From contig JADJTM010000002.1 in the NCBI GenBank assembly GCA_016711205.1, forward strand, positions 1,302,001 through 1,366,000: a DNA stretch of 64,000 bases, in the 5' to 3' direction. The translations under genes were made by a program, and so were the position numbers. Within the stretch, counting starts at the first letter, position 1, and each line of letters begins with the position of its first letter. The notes beneath the pieces are model-generated. The model saw only the letters and a program-made list of their open reading frames with translations, was not told the origin of the DNA and made no database searches. Shown in pieces: positions 34,845 to 44,226 of the stretch. The stretch comes from Micropruina sp. (GTDB taxonomy: Bacteria; Actinomycetota; Actinomycetes; Propionibacteriales; Propionibacteriaceae).

Positions 34845-35216
34845 GTGGACAACCTGCCGATCTCGTCGAAGTACCGCTCCCGGCCGCTCGAGCCGCTGAC
34901 CGATGCCGAGCGCGAGCAACTCGCCGAGCAGCTGAACACCGAGTTCGCCAAGGGGGGCATCGACACCGACGCCTACCGGGCGATGCTCGACCGGGTGTTC
35001 GCCGCCCGCACCCTGGGCGAGGTGGCCGAGGTGGTGGCCGCCCTGCCGGCCAGGGACACCTTCGCGGTGCCGGCGGTGATCGAGACCGGTTCGGTGGCAC
35101 CCGGCGAGCTGGTGCCCGCGAAAGGCCCCGGCAACAAGGGTGCCCTGATGCTGGTGGCCGGGTTGGGCACGGGCATCGCGGTGGCGATCCTGTTACTGGT
35201 GCTGATCCTGCTGTAG
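34845..35216 (+). CDS. DUF1707 / SHOCT-like membrane protein
   Basis: A 123-residue protein. Residues about 17-65 (LTDAEREQLAEQLNTEFAKG, then YRAMLDRVFAARTLGEVAEV) form a SHOCT-like DUF1707 helical domain; residues 100-123 are a single hydrophobic C-terminal segment. This suggests a tail-anchored protein. Function unknown. Confidence 0.8.
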   Translation: MDNLPISSKYRSRPLEPLTDAEREQLAEQLNTEFAKGGIDTDAYRAMLDRVFAARTLGEVAEVVAALPARDTFAVPAVIETGSVAPGELVPAKGPGNKGALMLVAGLGTGIAVAILLLVLILL

Positions 35217-35250
35217 CGCTGCTCTGGGCTGCGGCGCAGCAAGGCCACGA

Positions 35251-36537
35251 CTACGGCCGCACCGCCTTGTTGGTCGGGCGAATGTCGGCCCCGGTCAGGT
35301 TCTCGTGCACCACGTAGGCCGCCAGGGCGCCGCTGAGCAGCTGTGCCCACGGGTCGTTGCCGCCGCGGCTGGACGCGTTGGCGCTGACCACCGAGAGAAT
35401 GCCGGTGCGCAGCGGCGGCAGGCGAAGCCAGGTGCGCGGCGAGCGCCAGCGGGTGCCGAAGCCGGGGTCGGGTGCGCCGGCGGTGAAGTCGTGGGTGATC
35501 AGCTGCCCGGGCAGCCGGTACTCGACCCTGACCCCCCTGGGCAGGTGGTGCACGACCTCGCGGACGGAGTCGTTGAGGACAGTGTGAATCCGGCCCCCGT
35601 CTGCGGGGGTCGGATTCACACTCTCTTCAACGGTCGTGGTGACCAGTGGTGCGAGGGCGGGCCGGGTCCAGGCGGTCCGGCGGCGCAGGGCGGGGTCCTG
35701 CTTGCCGGCCAGCCGCAGGTACTCCCAGGGGTTCACCGCCGACACGATCGCGGCCGTCGGGGTCTCATCCGTGGCGGTCACCACGGCGCCCGGCCGCAGC
35801 GCAGTCACCGGCTGGTGCACGCGCAGCTCGACGCCGCGCAGGGCCAGGCGTGCCGCGAGCAGATCGATCAGGGCAGCGGCCGGAACCGGCCGCCCGTCGC
35901 GGGTCAGCTGCCAGCGTCCGAACGTGCGGTCGACGGCCAGCCGGACGGCCACGAACCCGGGCGTGCGGCGCGGCTCGGATCCGATCCGCCAGGCCGTGGA
36001 GCGGATCAGCGCCGCCGCCTGCGGGTGGTCCATCCCGCGGGCCAGGCGCTCGACACTGCGCCCCAGACCCAGTGCCTTGCGCAGCCGGGGAGTCAGCGCG
36101 GCGTCCGGAAACTCGTCCTCGAGACCGAGCCGGCGCAGCACCTGCCAGCGTTCGTCCAGCTCGTCCAGCAGGTCGCGCCAGCGGGTGGCCGCGATGGAGC
36201 CCCAGGCGGCGCTCAGCACCGTCCACTGCTCGCCGCGATCGCTGGGCAGCGTGAGCTCGGAGCCGTCGGTGAACCGGTGCACCGCCGGGGCCGCCGGCAC
36301 CAGGGCGTAGCCGGCGCGGGTGAGCTCGGCGTCGAAGGGGCGTCCGGACTTGCGGAACAGATCACGCCACGGCGCCGGCAGACTGATCACCGGCGGTAGG
36401 ACGCCCGGTCGCGCCCAGCGCCCGCCGAGGGCGTCCGTCGCTTCGAAGAGCAGCACCCGGTGCCCCTGCTTGGCCAGCCGGGCGGCCGCGGCCATGCCGG
36501 CCAGGGACGCGCCGACGACCGCGATCGGTTCACTCAT
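35251..36537 (-). CDS. FAD-dependent oxidoreductase (phytoene-desaturase-like fold)
   Basis: A 428-residue flavoprotein. It starts MSEPIAVVGASLAGMAAAAR with the GxGxxG-type dinucleotide motif (GASLAG) and the glutamate after the second strand (LLFEA), then GGRWARP, as in CrtI-like amine oxidases. The product cannot be named more precisely. Residues 306-319 (SVNPTPADGGRIHT) are encoded entirely by a 42-bp palindrome. The start overlaps the stop of the DUF4126 gene upstream (ATGA), so both form one operon. Confidence 0.8.
   Translation of the reverse strand: MSEPIAVVGASLAGMAAAARLAKQGHRVLLFEATDALGGRWARPGVLPPVISLPAPWRDLFRKSGRPFDAELTRAGYALVPAAPAVHRFTDGSELTLPSDRGEQWTVLSAAWGSIAATRWRDLLDELDERWQVLRRLGLEDEFPDAALTPRLRKALGLGRSVERLARGMDHPQAAALIRSTAWRIGSEPRRTPGFVAVRLAVDRTFGRWQLTRDGRPVPAAALIDLLAARLALRGVELRVHQPVTALRPGAVVTATDETPTAAIVSAVNPWEYLRLAGKQDPALRRRTAWTRPALAPLVTTTVEESVNPTPADGGRIHTVLNDSVREVVHHLPRGVRVEYRLPGQLITHDFTAGAPDPGFGTRWRSPRTWLRLPPLRTGILSVVSANASSRGGNDPWAQLLSGALAAYVVHENLTGADIRPTNKAVRP
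35581..35622. repeat. 42-bp palindrome in frame inside the oxidoreductase gene
   Basis: Arms 35581-35599 and 35604-35622 match at 18 of 19 positions around a 4-nt loop (arm begins AGTGTGAATCCGG). The element fills exactly 14 codons in phase, from codon 306 to 319. Removing it would leave the reading frame intact (VEE joined to VLND). Confidence 0.85.
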
Positions 36538-37127
36538 GCGGTACCTGGACCGCGCTGCCGCCACTCCTGGAACGAGCGCCAACCCCGCCGCACCCGGCTG
36601 AACAGGAACAGGGACAGGGACAGGGTGAGCACCAGCAACACCGCTGCGATTATGGCGGCCGCCACCGGGTAGAGCGCGGCCAGGGCCAGGACGCCCACCA
36701 GCGACAGGTCGCCGACGGCCGAGGCGGTCAGGTTGGTGACCGGTTCGGGCGAGGTGTTGATGGCCAGGCGCAGGCTGGACTTCGCCAGGTGCGACAGCAG
36801 CGCGGTGACGCCGCCGACGGCCGCGAGTGCCACGGTGCCGAGATCACCGGATTGGCCGGCGATCAGGGCGCCGATGGTCGCTCCGGCGATCGGACGGATG
36901 AAGGTCGAGACCGCGTCCCAGGCCGAGTCGAGGTAGGGGATCTTGTCGGCGACCAGCTCGATGAGCGCCAGCCCGGCCATCACGATCAGGACGTCCGTGC
37001 GCTCGAAGCCCGCCGGAACACCCTCGACGCCGGCGAATCGGCCGAGCAGGCCGAGCATCAGCACCGTCGCCCAGGCGTTGATGCCGCTCGCCCAGCCGCC
37101 GGTGAACGCCAGCGGAAGCATCTCCAT
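36534..37127 (-). CDS. DUF4126 membrane protein
   Basis: A 197-residue integral membrane protein with about five hydrophobic segments. MEMLPLAFTGGWASGINAWA, IELVADKIPYLDSAWD and FIRPIAGATIGALIAG are the DUF4126 pattern. The C-terminus is basic (RVRRGWRSFQEWRQRG). Function unknown. It is translationally coupled to the downstream oxidoreductase. Confidence 0.88.
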   Translation of the reverse strand: MEMLPLAFTGGWASGINAWATVLMLGLLGRFAGVEGVPAGFERTDVLIVMAGLALIELVADKIPYLDSAWDAVSTFIRPIAGATIGALIAGQSGDLGTVALAAVGGVTALLSHLAKSSLRLAINTSPEPVTNLTASAVGDLSLVGVLALAALYPVAAAIIAAVLLVLTLSLSLFLFSRVRRGWRSFQEWRQRGPGTA

Positions 37128-37414
37128 GGGCCCAAGCGTGCCAGAGGGTGAGCCGCCCGCGTGGTGTGGGACGGGTCGCTGCAGTTTCGGCCACCGGCCG
37201 GGCCCCGTTCAGGATGGGTTGCCGCGCACGCAGCCGCCCAGACCAGAACCGGGTCAGGGGTTCGGCGCATCGCGGGGACACCCGGCGAGTCAGGCAGGGC
37301 ATGCTCTGTTGCGGCGTGCCTGGCGCGGTTCGGCCGGTGCCGCGCGAGACACTGGCGTCGAGCCCCTTCACCGCGGACGATCCGCACCGGCGACCGGTTC
37401 GGCGAAGCCACCTC
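37128..37414. other. intergenic stretch without recognisable feature
   Basis: About 290 bp between the divergent DUF4126 and SOS cassette genes. I see no coding sequence and no repeat in it; the promoter and LexA site of the cassette follow at 37415-37467. Confidence 0.5.
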
Positions 37415-37467
37415 TTGACGGACCGGAACCGAACGGGCAGACTGGATCGAGTCGAACAGATGTTCGA
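37415..37467 (+). promoter_or_regulatory. SOS promoter with LexA box
   Basis: TTGACG (37415-37420), 17 nt, CAGACT (37438-37443), then TCGAACAGATGTTCGA at 37452-37467. The last matches the actinobacterial LexA consensus TCGAAC-N4-GTTCGA and would overlap the transcription start. This predicts damage-induced expression of the DUF6504-HEPN-dnaE2-dinB genes. Confidence 0.88.
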
Positions 37468-37495
37468 TATCGGCCTTGGGGAAGGGCTCGTAGCT

Positions 37496-37535
37496 CCCCG
37501 GTGCGGACGGACCTCGACCCCCGTCCGCACCGGGG
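37496..37535 (+). repeat. perfect 15-bp-arm hairpin in the SOS leader
   Basis: CCCCGGTGCGGACGG and its exact reverse complement lie around a 10-nt loop, between the LexA box and the first gene. It may be a repeat element or an attenuator. Confidence 0.7.
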
Positions 37536-37586
37536 TCATGCATTCCCCGGGCGAATCATCCACGCCGTGTCCACGGGGGTTTCAGC

Positions 37587-37988
37587 ATGCGCAGATACAA
37601 CGAGGCGATCGAGGTTCGCCAGGGTTTGGTCGGTGACGACGAGGGCCCGGCGCAGTTCCTGTGGCGGCATCGGCTGTGGAAGGTGCTCGAGCTGCAGACC
37701 CGCTGGGTCGAGACCGCCGACTGGTGGAACTCCACCCAGGTGCGCGCCGCCCGCGGCGAGACGCCGGCCGCTCGCGGCGGCACCCCTGGTTCTGGTTCCC
37801 GCACCACCGGCTCCGGCCCCCACGCCGCCGGCTCCGGCACCGCCGACGACGACAGCGACGACCTGCTCGGCGAGCAGGAGATCTGGCGGGTGGTCGCCGC
37901 AGACGGACGAAACGGATCGTCCGGCGTGTACGAACTGGCCCGGTCCTGGGGCAGTGGGGCATGGCGGCTGCGCACGGTGGTGGACTGA
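37587..37988 (+). CDS. DUF6504 family protein
   Basis: A 133-residue protein. The N-terminus (MRRYNEAIEVRQGLVGDDEG, then GPAQFLWRHRLWKVLELQ) and C-terminus (EIWRVVAADGRN, SGAWRLRTVVD) match DUF6504, a small family encoded near actinobacterial translesion polymerases. The middle ~45 residues are a Gly/Thr/Ser/Asp-rich insertion not expected in the family. It is first in the LexA-controlled operon and overlaps the next start. A role assisting polymerases is inferred from context only. Confidence 0.75.
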   Translation: MRRYNEAIEVRQGLVGDDEGPAQFLWRHRLWKVLELQTRWVETADWWNSTQVRAARGETPAARGGTPGSGSRTTGSGPHAAGSGTADDDSDDLLGEQEIWRVVAADGRNGSSGVYELARSWGSGAWRLRTVVD

Positions 37989-38383
37989 TGGCTCGCAGCG
38001 AACTCGCCGCGGCGGCGTCCGCGTTGACCGAGGCCGATCTGGCCGAGCAACCGGCGCAGCGCTACCTCGGTGCGCACCTGGCCGCGCTACGGGTGGCCGC
38101 GGTGATACTGGCGTGCCGGGCGGCGTCCACCCGGCGCGGCTCGCGTCCGCGCGATGTCTGGCTGGTGCTCGCCGACGTGGCCCCCGAGTACGCCGAATGG
38201 GCCGGCTTCTTCTCCTCCTCAGCGCTCAAACGGCGGGCCGTACAGGCCGGCGCGGTCGCCCTGGTCAGCGCCCGCGAGGCGGACGACCTGCTGCGCGACG
38301 TCCGGCTCTTTCACGACCAGGTGGCGCGGCGGTTTGCACGCACGGTCGCTTCAGCAGCAGGACCGACGGAAAGGGCGCTGTGA
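37988..38383 (+). CDS. SAV_6107 family HEPN-domain protein
   Basis: A 131-residue helical protein (LAEQPAQRYLGAHLAALRVA; SRPRDVWLVLADVAPEYAEW) resembling the SAV_6107 HEPN family. RDVRLFH near the C-terminus fits the HEPN RX4-6H signature seen in RNases, so catalysis is possible but unproven. It overlaps both neighbours by one base, tying it to DUF6504 and dnaE2. Its function in the SOS response is unknown. Confidence 0.75.
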   Translation: MARSELAAAASALTEADLAEQPAQRYLGAHLAALRVAAVILACRAASTRRGSRPRDVWLVLADVAPEYAEWAGFFSSSALKRRAVQAGAVALVSAREADDLLRDVRLFHDQVARRFARTVASAAGPTERAL

Positions 38384-41300
38384 TGAGCGACCCGTTCGTG
38401 CACCTGCGGGTCGCCTCGGGCTACTCGCTGCGCTACGGGGCGTCCCAGCCGGCGGCCCTGGTCGACGCGGCCGCGGACGCCGAGATGGACACCCTGGCGA
38501 TCACCGATCGCGACGGCCTGTACGGGGCGGTCAAGTTCGCCCGGGCCTGCCAGCGCACCGGCATCGCCCCCGTGATCGGGGTCGATCACACCATGGCCGA
38601 CGGCTCCCGCGCGGTCAGCCTGGCCACCTCGCGACGGGGCTGGGCCTCGCTGTGCCGGCTGGTCTCGTCGGTGCACCTGGCGGGCGAACGCGGCAAGCCG
38701 CGCTGCACCCCCGAGGCGATGGCCGGCCACGACGACCTGATCGTGATGCTGGGCGACGACTCCGATCTCGGCCGGGCGCTGGCCGGCGGCTCGACCGACG
38801 AGGCCGAACGGGTGCTGTACCGGTGGCTCGAGGTGGTCGACCGGCACCGGCTGGCGATCGCGGTGACCAACCACCACGCCCCCGGGCGCGGCCAAGGCTC
38901 GGCCGCCCTGGCCGGCCGCATGCTCGGCTTCGCCGACGCCCACGGCCTCACCGGGGTGCTGACCAACGCCGTCCGGATGGCCGGCAAACACCTGGCGCCC
39001 ACGATCGACGTGCTCGACGCCAGCCGTCGGCTGGTGCCGCTCGACCTGCGCAACATCGACCGGCGCAACGCCGAGGGCTACCTCAAGACCGGCAAAGAGA
39101 TGCTGGCCGCAGCCGACGAGGCCGCCCGGCTGGCCGGACGCCGCGACACCGACCAGCTGATCGGCGACACCCGCATGCTGGCCACCCGGGCCCGGCTCGA
39201 CCCGCGGGCCGACATCGGGTTGGGCGAGATCCATCTGCCCGAGTTCGACGTGCTCGACGTGCGCGGGTCGGCACCCGATGCGATGACCGCGCTGACGCTG
39301 CGCTGCCGGGCGGCTGTCGCGACCCGCTACGGCACGTCCAGCCCGGCGATCGAGCAACGGCTGGCCGATGAGCTGAACGTGATCGACACCCTCGGCTTCG
39401 CCACCTATTTTCTGACCGTCGCCGAGGTGGTGGCGATGATCGGCCGGCTCGGCATCCGCTGCGCCGCGCGCGGTTCGGGGGCGGGGTCGCTGGTCAACTA
39501 CCTGCTCGGCATCTCGGGGGTCGATCCGATCCGCTACGGCCTGCTGATGGAACGCTTCCTGTCGCCGTTGCGCCAGGTGCTGCCCGACATCGACATCGAC
39601 GTCGAATCGGCCCGCCGCACCGAGATCTACGACGCGATCCTGAACGTCTTCGGCGGTGACCGGGTGGCCTGCGTGGCGATGATGGAGACCTACCGCGTCC
39701 GGCACGCCATCCGCGACGTGGGCGCGGCACTCAGTCTGCCCCCGCGCGAGATCGACGCCATCGCCAAGGCGTTTCCGCACATCCGGGCCGCCGACGCCCG
39801 GGCCGCCCTGCGTGACCTGCCCGAACTGCGCGCCGCCGGGTTGGGAGAACGCCGGCTCGACGTGCTGTTCTCGCTGGTCGAGTCGCTGGACGGTCTGCCC
39901 CGGCATGTGGCGCTGCACCCGTGCGGGGTGCTGCTCTCAGACACCACGCTGCTCGACCGCACCCCCGTCGAGGCCAGCTTCGGCGGCTTTCCGATGAGCC
40001 AGTTCGACAAGTTCGACGTCGAAGACCTGGGCCTGCTCAAGCTGGACGTGCTCGGCATCCGCATGCAGTCGGCGATGGCGCACGCGCTTGCCGAGATCCG
40101 CCGGGTCGAGGGCGTCGAGGTCGACGTGGACGTGCTCGCCCCCTACGACGATCCCGACACCTACGACATGATCGGCAAGTCGGTCACCCTGGGCTGCTTC
40201 CAGATCGAGTCGCCCGGCCAGCGCGAGCTGGTCGGCAAGTTCGGCCCGAGCGACTTCGCCGACATCATCATCGACATCTCGCTGTTCCGGCCCGGCCCGG
40301 TGAAGTCCGAGATGGTGGTGCCCTTCCTGGAGGCCCGGCAGGGCTGGAAGGCCGCCCACTATCTGCATCCCGACCTGATCCCGGCGCTTGCCGAGACCGG
40401 CGGGGTGGTGGTGTTCCACGAGCAGGTGATCCAGATCATCGCGATCATGACCGGCTGCACGCTGGCCCAGGGTGACGAGGCCAGGCGGGCGCTCGGCCGC
40501 TCCGATTCGCAGGCCGACGTGAAGCGCTGGTTCGTGCCCACCACTCTCGGACGGGGTTACTCCCGCCAGGTGGTCGACCGGGCCTGGTTCGTGCTGGAGT
40601 CGTTCGCGTCCTTCGGCTTCTGCAAGGCGCACGCGGCGGCGTTCGCGCTGCCCACCTACCAGTCGGCCTGGCTCAAGCGGCACTACCCGGCGCACTTCCT
40701 GGCCGGGGTGCTCACCCACGACCCCGGCATGTATCCCAAGCGGCTGATCCTCGAAGAGGCGCGGCGGTGCGGCATCGCCGTCCTCGGGCTCGACGTGAAC
40801 GTCAGCGACGATGCCTACCGGGTCGAGAGACTCGGTGAGCAGGAATGGGGGACGGTTCCTATTCCCGCTCACCCGCTGGTCGAGCTTGTCGAGACGGATC
40901 CGTTAGTCGAGACCTTTGTGGACGGGGTCGGTGGCGGAGGGGGGCTCGACCCGAGCCAACCAGCCTCGGTCGCAGGCTCCCTCGGCGGCCAGACCCATCC
41001 ACGACTCGAGTCGAGCCCCCCTCCGCCACCTCCAGTTCTGCGCGCTGACGTCCCCAGAGTCTCTGCGGACGACCCACCCACCGTCATCCCGGCGAACGCC
41101 GGGATCTCCGTCGCTCCGCCCACCGTCGTCCCGGCGGACGCATCGCCCGCCGTCGCACCGCTCACCGTCGTTCCGCCCACCGTCGTCCCGGCGGATGCCG
41201 GATCTCCGTCGCTCCGCCCACCGTCGTCCCGGCGGACGCATCGCCCGCCGTCGCACCGCCCGCCGTCGCACCGCTCACCGTCGTTCCGCCCACCGTCGTC

Positions 41301-41400
41301 CCGGCTGACTCCCCGCCCTCTGAGATCCCGGCGTCCGCCGGATTACGGTGCCGCTGGACGAACTTGTCGAGACCTCGTCGAACGGGGTGACCGCTCGTGA
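38383..41400 (+). pseudogene. dnaE2: error-prone DNA polymerase DnaE2, N-terminal part (interrupted)
   Basis: The first ~816 codons encode a C-family polymerase: PHP domain (HLRVASGYSLRYGASQPAAL), the palm with PDIDIDVESARR (catalytic Asp residues), and FCKAHAAAFALPTYQSAWLK. It is related to the alternative polymerase used in SOS mutagenesis. After about 40833 (AYRVERL) the frame enters repeat DNA, encodes ~190 low-complexity Pro/Arg/Ser residues, and stops with TGA at 41398-41400. The domain continues in the same frame after 41512. So the gene is probably inactive, or makes two polypeptides or needs readthrough. It overlaps the HEPN stop by one base. Confidence 0.85.
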
Positions 41401-41471
41401 GATTACGTCCGGTTCGACCCCGTCCACGCTCCACAGGCGGCCACGGGTGCGAAATCGGACGTAATCTCACG
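40834..41471. repeat. mosaic of palindromic and tandem repeats inserted in dnaE2
   Basis: At least five elements lie in order: GGTGAGC/GCTCACC arms around GGGGGACGGTTCCTATTCCC (40834-40873); CTGGTCGAGCTTGTCGAGAC (from 40875); perfect 21-bp inverted arms at 40930-40950 and 41010-41030; hairpin ATCCCGGCGAACGCCGGGAT (41086-41105); two ~98-bp tandem copies from 41108 and 41206; and 16-bp arms at 41396-41411 and 41456-41471. The last supplies the in-frame TGA. Confidence 0.88.
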
Positions 41472-41511
41472 AACCGATCTGCAACCCGACCTGCCCACTC
41501 GCGGCAAACGG

Positions 41512-42729
41512 TTGACCCCCGGCGACGGCATGCCGGACGGACGGGGCTACGGCATCCGGTTGTCGCTGGCTGATGTGAAGGGCATCACCGAGGCCGAGAT
41601 CGCCCGCATCGTCGCCGGACGTCCCTACCACTCGCTGTCGGACTTCTGGCAGCGCACCGGCAACCCGTCCGACATCACCGAGCGACTGGCGCTGGCCGGC
41701 GCGTTCGATGCCCTGTACGGCATCGACGCACCCAGCGCGGTGCGTCGTCGCGGGCAGATCACCCGGCGCGACCTGCTGCTCGCCGTCGCCGATCTGGAGC
41801 GTGCCGACCGGGCGCACATCCGTGCTCATGGACGTGCCCGCGGCCTGCGCACCGCACGCTCCGCCGAACCGGTCGGCGACCCTCGTGAGCTCGCCCGCCG
41901 CCAGGCGCAGAACGCCAAACCGGTGGCGCCGCAAGAGATCCAATTGCCGCTCGACTTCACCGAGGGGCCGGACGAGGGTCTCGACGGGCTCGACCAGCCC
42001 GAACGGTGGGGCGAGAGCAGAACTGTCGGTGGCGGCCCCGCCACCGCCACCACAGCACAGCCCGGCGACGTCACGCCCACCGGGCTGGCCGAACTGAGCG
42101 ACACCGAACGTCTCGGCGCCGAACTCGAGATCATCGGGCTGGACGCCAGCCGCCACCTGCTCACCGGCTACCTGCCCTTCCTGGACGCCCTCGGCGTCAC
42201 CTTCGCCGCCGACCTGCTCAGCCGGCGCAGCCGCGGCGAGGTGCTGATCGCGGGGGTGAAGGTGGCCACCCAGACGCCGCCGGTGCGGTCCGGACGGCGG
42301 GTGGTCTTTCTCACCGTCGACGACTCCACCGGCCCCGCCGATGCCACCTTCTTCGAGGACGCCCAGGGCCCCTACGCCGCCACCGTGTTCAGTTCGTGGC
42401 TGCTGCTGGTGTGCGGCGAACTGCGTCGCACCGGCCCGCGCGGGGTGTCGGTGCGGGCCACCGGCGCCTGGGACCTGACCGTGCTGCACAACCTGTACAA
42501 CTCCGCCCTGACCGAGACCGGCGACAGCGAGCAGGCGCTGCTGAGGGTGCGTGACCTGATGGCCGAGGTGCCGGACGGGTTCGGCGTCGGTGACGCCGAC
42601 GGCCGCCGCCGGGTGCTCGTGCACGCCAGCGGCTTCCGGCAGTCGCCGTACGCCGACGTGAAGCCGGCCGGTGAGAGCATCACCTCGCGCAAGCTGTGGC
42701 ACTCCAGCCCTGGAAGTTCCGGACGATGA
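41512..42729 (+). pseudogene. dnaE2: error-prone DNA polymerase DnaE2, C-terminal part
   Basis: A 405-codon remnant in the same frame as the N-terminal part. It has GRGYGIRLSLADVKGITEAE and PYHSLSDFWQRTG (helix-hairpin-helix region), then a variable linker, then an OB-fold-like segment (VLIAGVKVATQTPPV; VFLTVDDSTGPADATFFED). The frame is actually open from 41401; TTG at 41512 is only a nominal start without a clear ribosome-binding site. Its stop overlaps the dinB ATG. Whether it is made as a separate polypeptide is unknown. Confidence 0.8.
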
Positions 42730-44126
42730 CCGCCCCGACCCAGGTCACCACGCCCGCGACCGCCACCCGTTCCGCGACCACCGTCACCCCGACACCCACC
42801 CGTCCTGCGACCGCAGCCACCCCGACACCGGTCCGTCCCCGTCGGTCCTGGTCGGCCTGGCAGCCGGCCGGTCCCGCCCTGCCCACCGGTCCCGCCCTGC
42901 CCACCGGTCCCGTCAGGTCCACCGAATCCACCGGCCCCGCCCATCGCGACCGGGTGATCATGCACATCGACATGGACGCCTTCTACGCCTCGGTCGAGTT
43001 GCGCCGGCGTCCCGAACTGGTGGGCACCCCGATGTTCGTCGGCGGCGCCGAGCGAGGGGTGGTGCTGAGCGCCAACTACGAGGCCCGCGCGTTCGGCATC
43101 GAGGGCGGCATGCCGTCGTCACGGGCCCGCCGGCTGTGCCCGCAGGCGGTCGCGGTGCCGCCCGACTTCGACACCTACGGCGAGGTGTCGGCCGGCATCG
43201 TCGCGGTCTTCGAATCGGTCACTGCGCACGTCGAGAGCGCGTCCATCGACGAGGCCTACCTCGACGTCACCGGCAGTGTGCGCGCCCTCGGCAGCCCGCG
43301 CGCGATCGGCGAACACCTGCGCGCCCTGGTCGCCGACGAGCAGGGCATCACCTGCTCCGTAGGCATCGGCCCGTCCAAGTTCGTCGCCAAGATCGCCTCC
43401 GGCCAGGCCAAACCGGACGGGCTGGTCGAGGTGCTGCCCGGCGACGTCACGGCGTTCCTGCACCCGCTGCCGGTGACGAAGATCGTCGGGGTGGGCGAGG
43501 CCATCGGCGCCAAGCTGCACCGGCTCGGCATCATGACCGTCGCGGAGCTGGCGCACACCCCCGCCAGCACCCTGCAGCGCGCGTTCGGCCCGAACCAGGG
43601 GGCGCTGCTGGCCGAACTCGCCTGGGGCCGGGACGCGCGGCGGGTGGTCGCTCGTCCCGGCGAGCGCGGGGTCGGCTGTCAGGAGACCTTCTCGCGCGAC
43701 ACCGACGACCCCGCGATCGTCCGGGCCGAACTGCTGCGGGTGGCCGGCACGGTGGCCTGGCGCATGCGGCAGGCGGGCGTGCTCGGCCGCACCGTCACCC
43801 TCAACCTGCGGTTCGCCGACTTTCGCACCGTGTCGAAGACCCTCACCCTGGCCAGCCCCACCGACTCCACCGACGAACTGCATGCGCAGGCGATGACGCT
43901 GTACCGAAAGTTCGGCCTCGACCGTCCCCGCATCCGCCGGGTCGGCATTCGCGTCGAAGGTCTGGTGAATGCCGACGAGGCCTACTGCCAGCCCACTCTG
44001 GACGCTCCAGACCGGGGTTGGCGCGAGGCCGAACTGGCCACGGACGCCGTCCGGCGCAAGTTCGGCCCCCACTGTGTGCAGCGCGCGGTGCTGACCCGCA
44101 ACGGCTATGCGTCCACCCGCGCGTGA
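42726..44126 (+). CDS. dinB: DNA polymerase IV (Y family)
   Basis: A 466-residue translesion polymerase. Catalytic motifs are HIDMDAFYASVELRRRP and ESASIDEAYLDVTG; VGIGPSKFVAKIASGQAKPD is also conserved. The first ~85 residues before the catalytic core form a Pro/Thr/Ala-rich low-complexity extension with short repeats (PALPTGP twice), unusual for the family. The start is the ATG overlapping the dnaE2 stop, so it belongs to the LexA-controlled operon and may still be translated when dnaE2 is broken. Confidence 0.92.
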   Translation: MTAPTQVTTPATATRSATTVTPTPTRPATAATPTPVRPRRSWSAWQPAGPALPTGPALPTGPVRSTESTGPAHRDRVIMHIDMDAFYASVELRRRPELVGTPMFVGGAERGVVLSANYEARAFGIEGGMPSSRARRLCPQAVAVPPDFDTYGEVSAGIVAVFESVTAHVESASIDEAYLDVTGSVRALGSPRAIGEHLRALVADEQGITCSVGIGPSKFVAKIASGQAKPDGLVEVLPGDVTAFLHPLPVTKIVGVGEAIGAKLHRLGIMTVAELAHTPASTLQRAFGPNQGALLAELAWGRDARRVVARPGERGVGCQETFSRDTDDPAIVRAELLRVAGTVAWRMRQAGVLGRTVTLNLRFADFRTVSKTLTLASPTDSTDELHAQAMTLYRKFGLDRPRIRRVGIRVEGLVNADEAYCQPTLDAPDRGWREAELATDAVRRKFGPHCVQRAVLTRNGYASTRA

Positions 44127-44176
44127 ACCCTGGGCGAACCGTCCAGACCGGTGTTCCGTTTGGCCAGCCACCCGCC

Positions 44177-44182
44177 TAGACT
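44177..44182 (+). promoter_or_regulatory. -10 element of the DUF3040 gene
   Basis: TAGACT lies about 44 nt before the ATG, and GAAGGGAGG gives a ribosome-binding site, so this gene has a leader unlike the leaderless set. Confidence 0.4.
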
Positions 44183-44226
44183 TGAGCCGCGCTCGATCCG
44201 GCGTCCCGAACCGAAGGGAGGTTGAC

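Noticed and set aside
36943..38382. N-terminal extension of dnaE2 from an upstream in-frame start
   Set aside because: It would overlap two real genes and the LexA promoter; the PHP domain begins right after the ATG at 38383.
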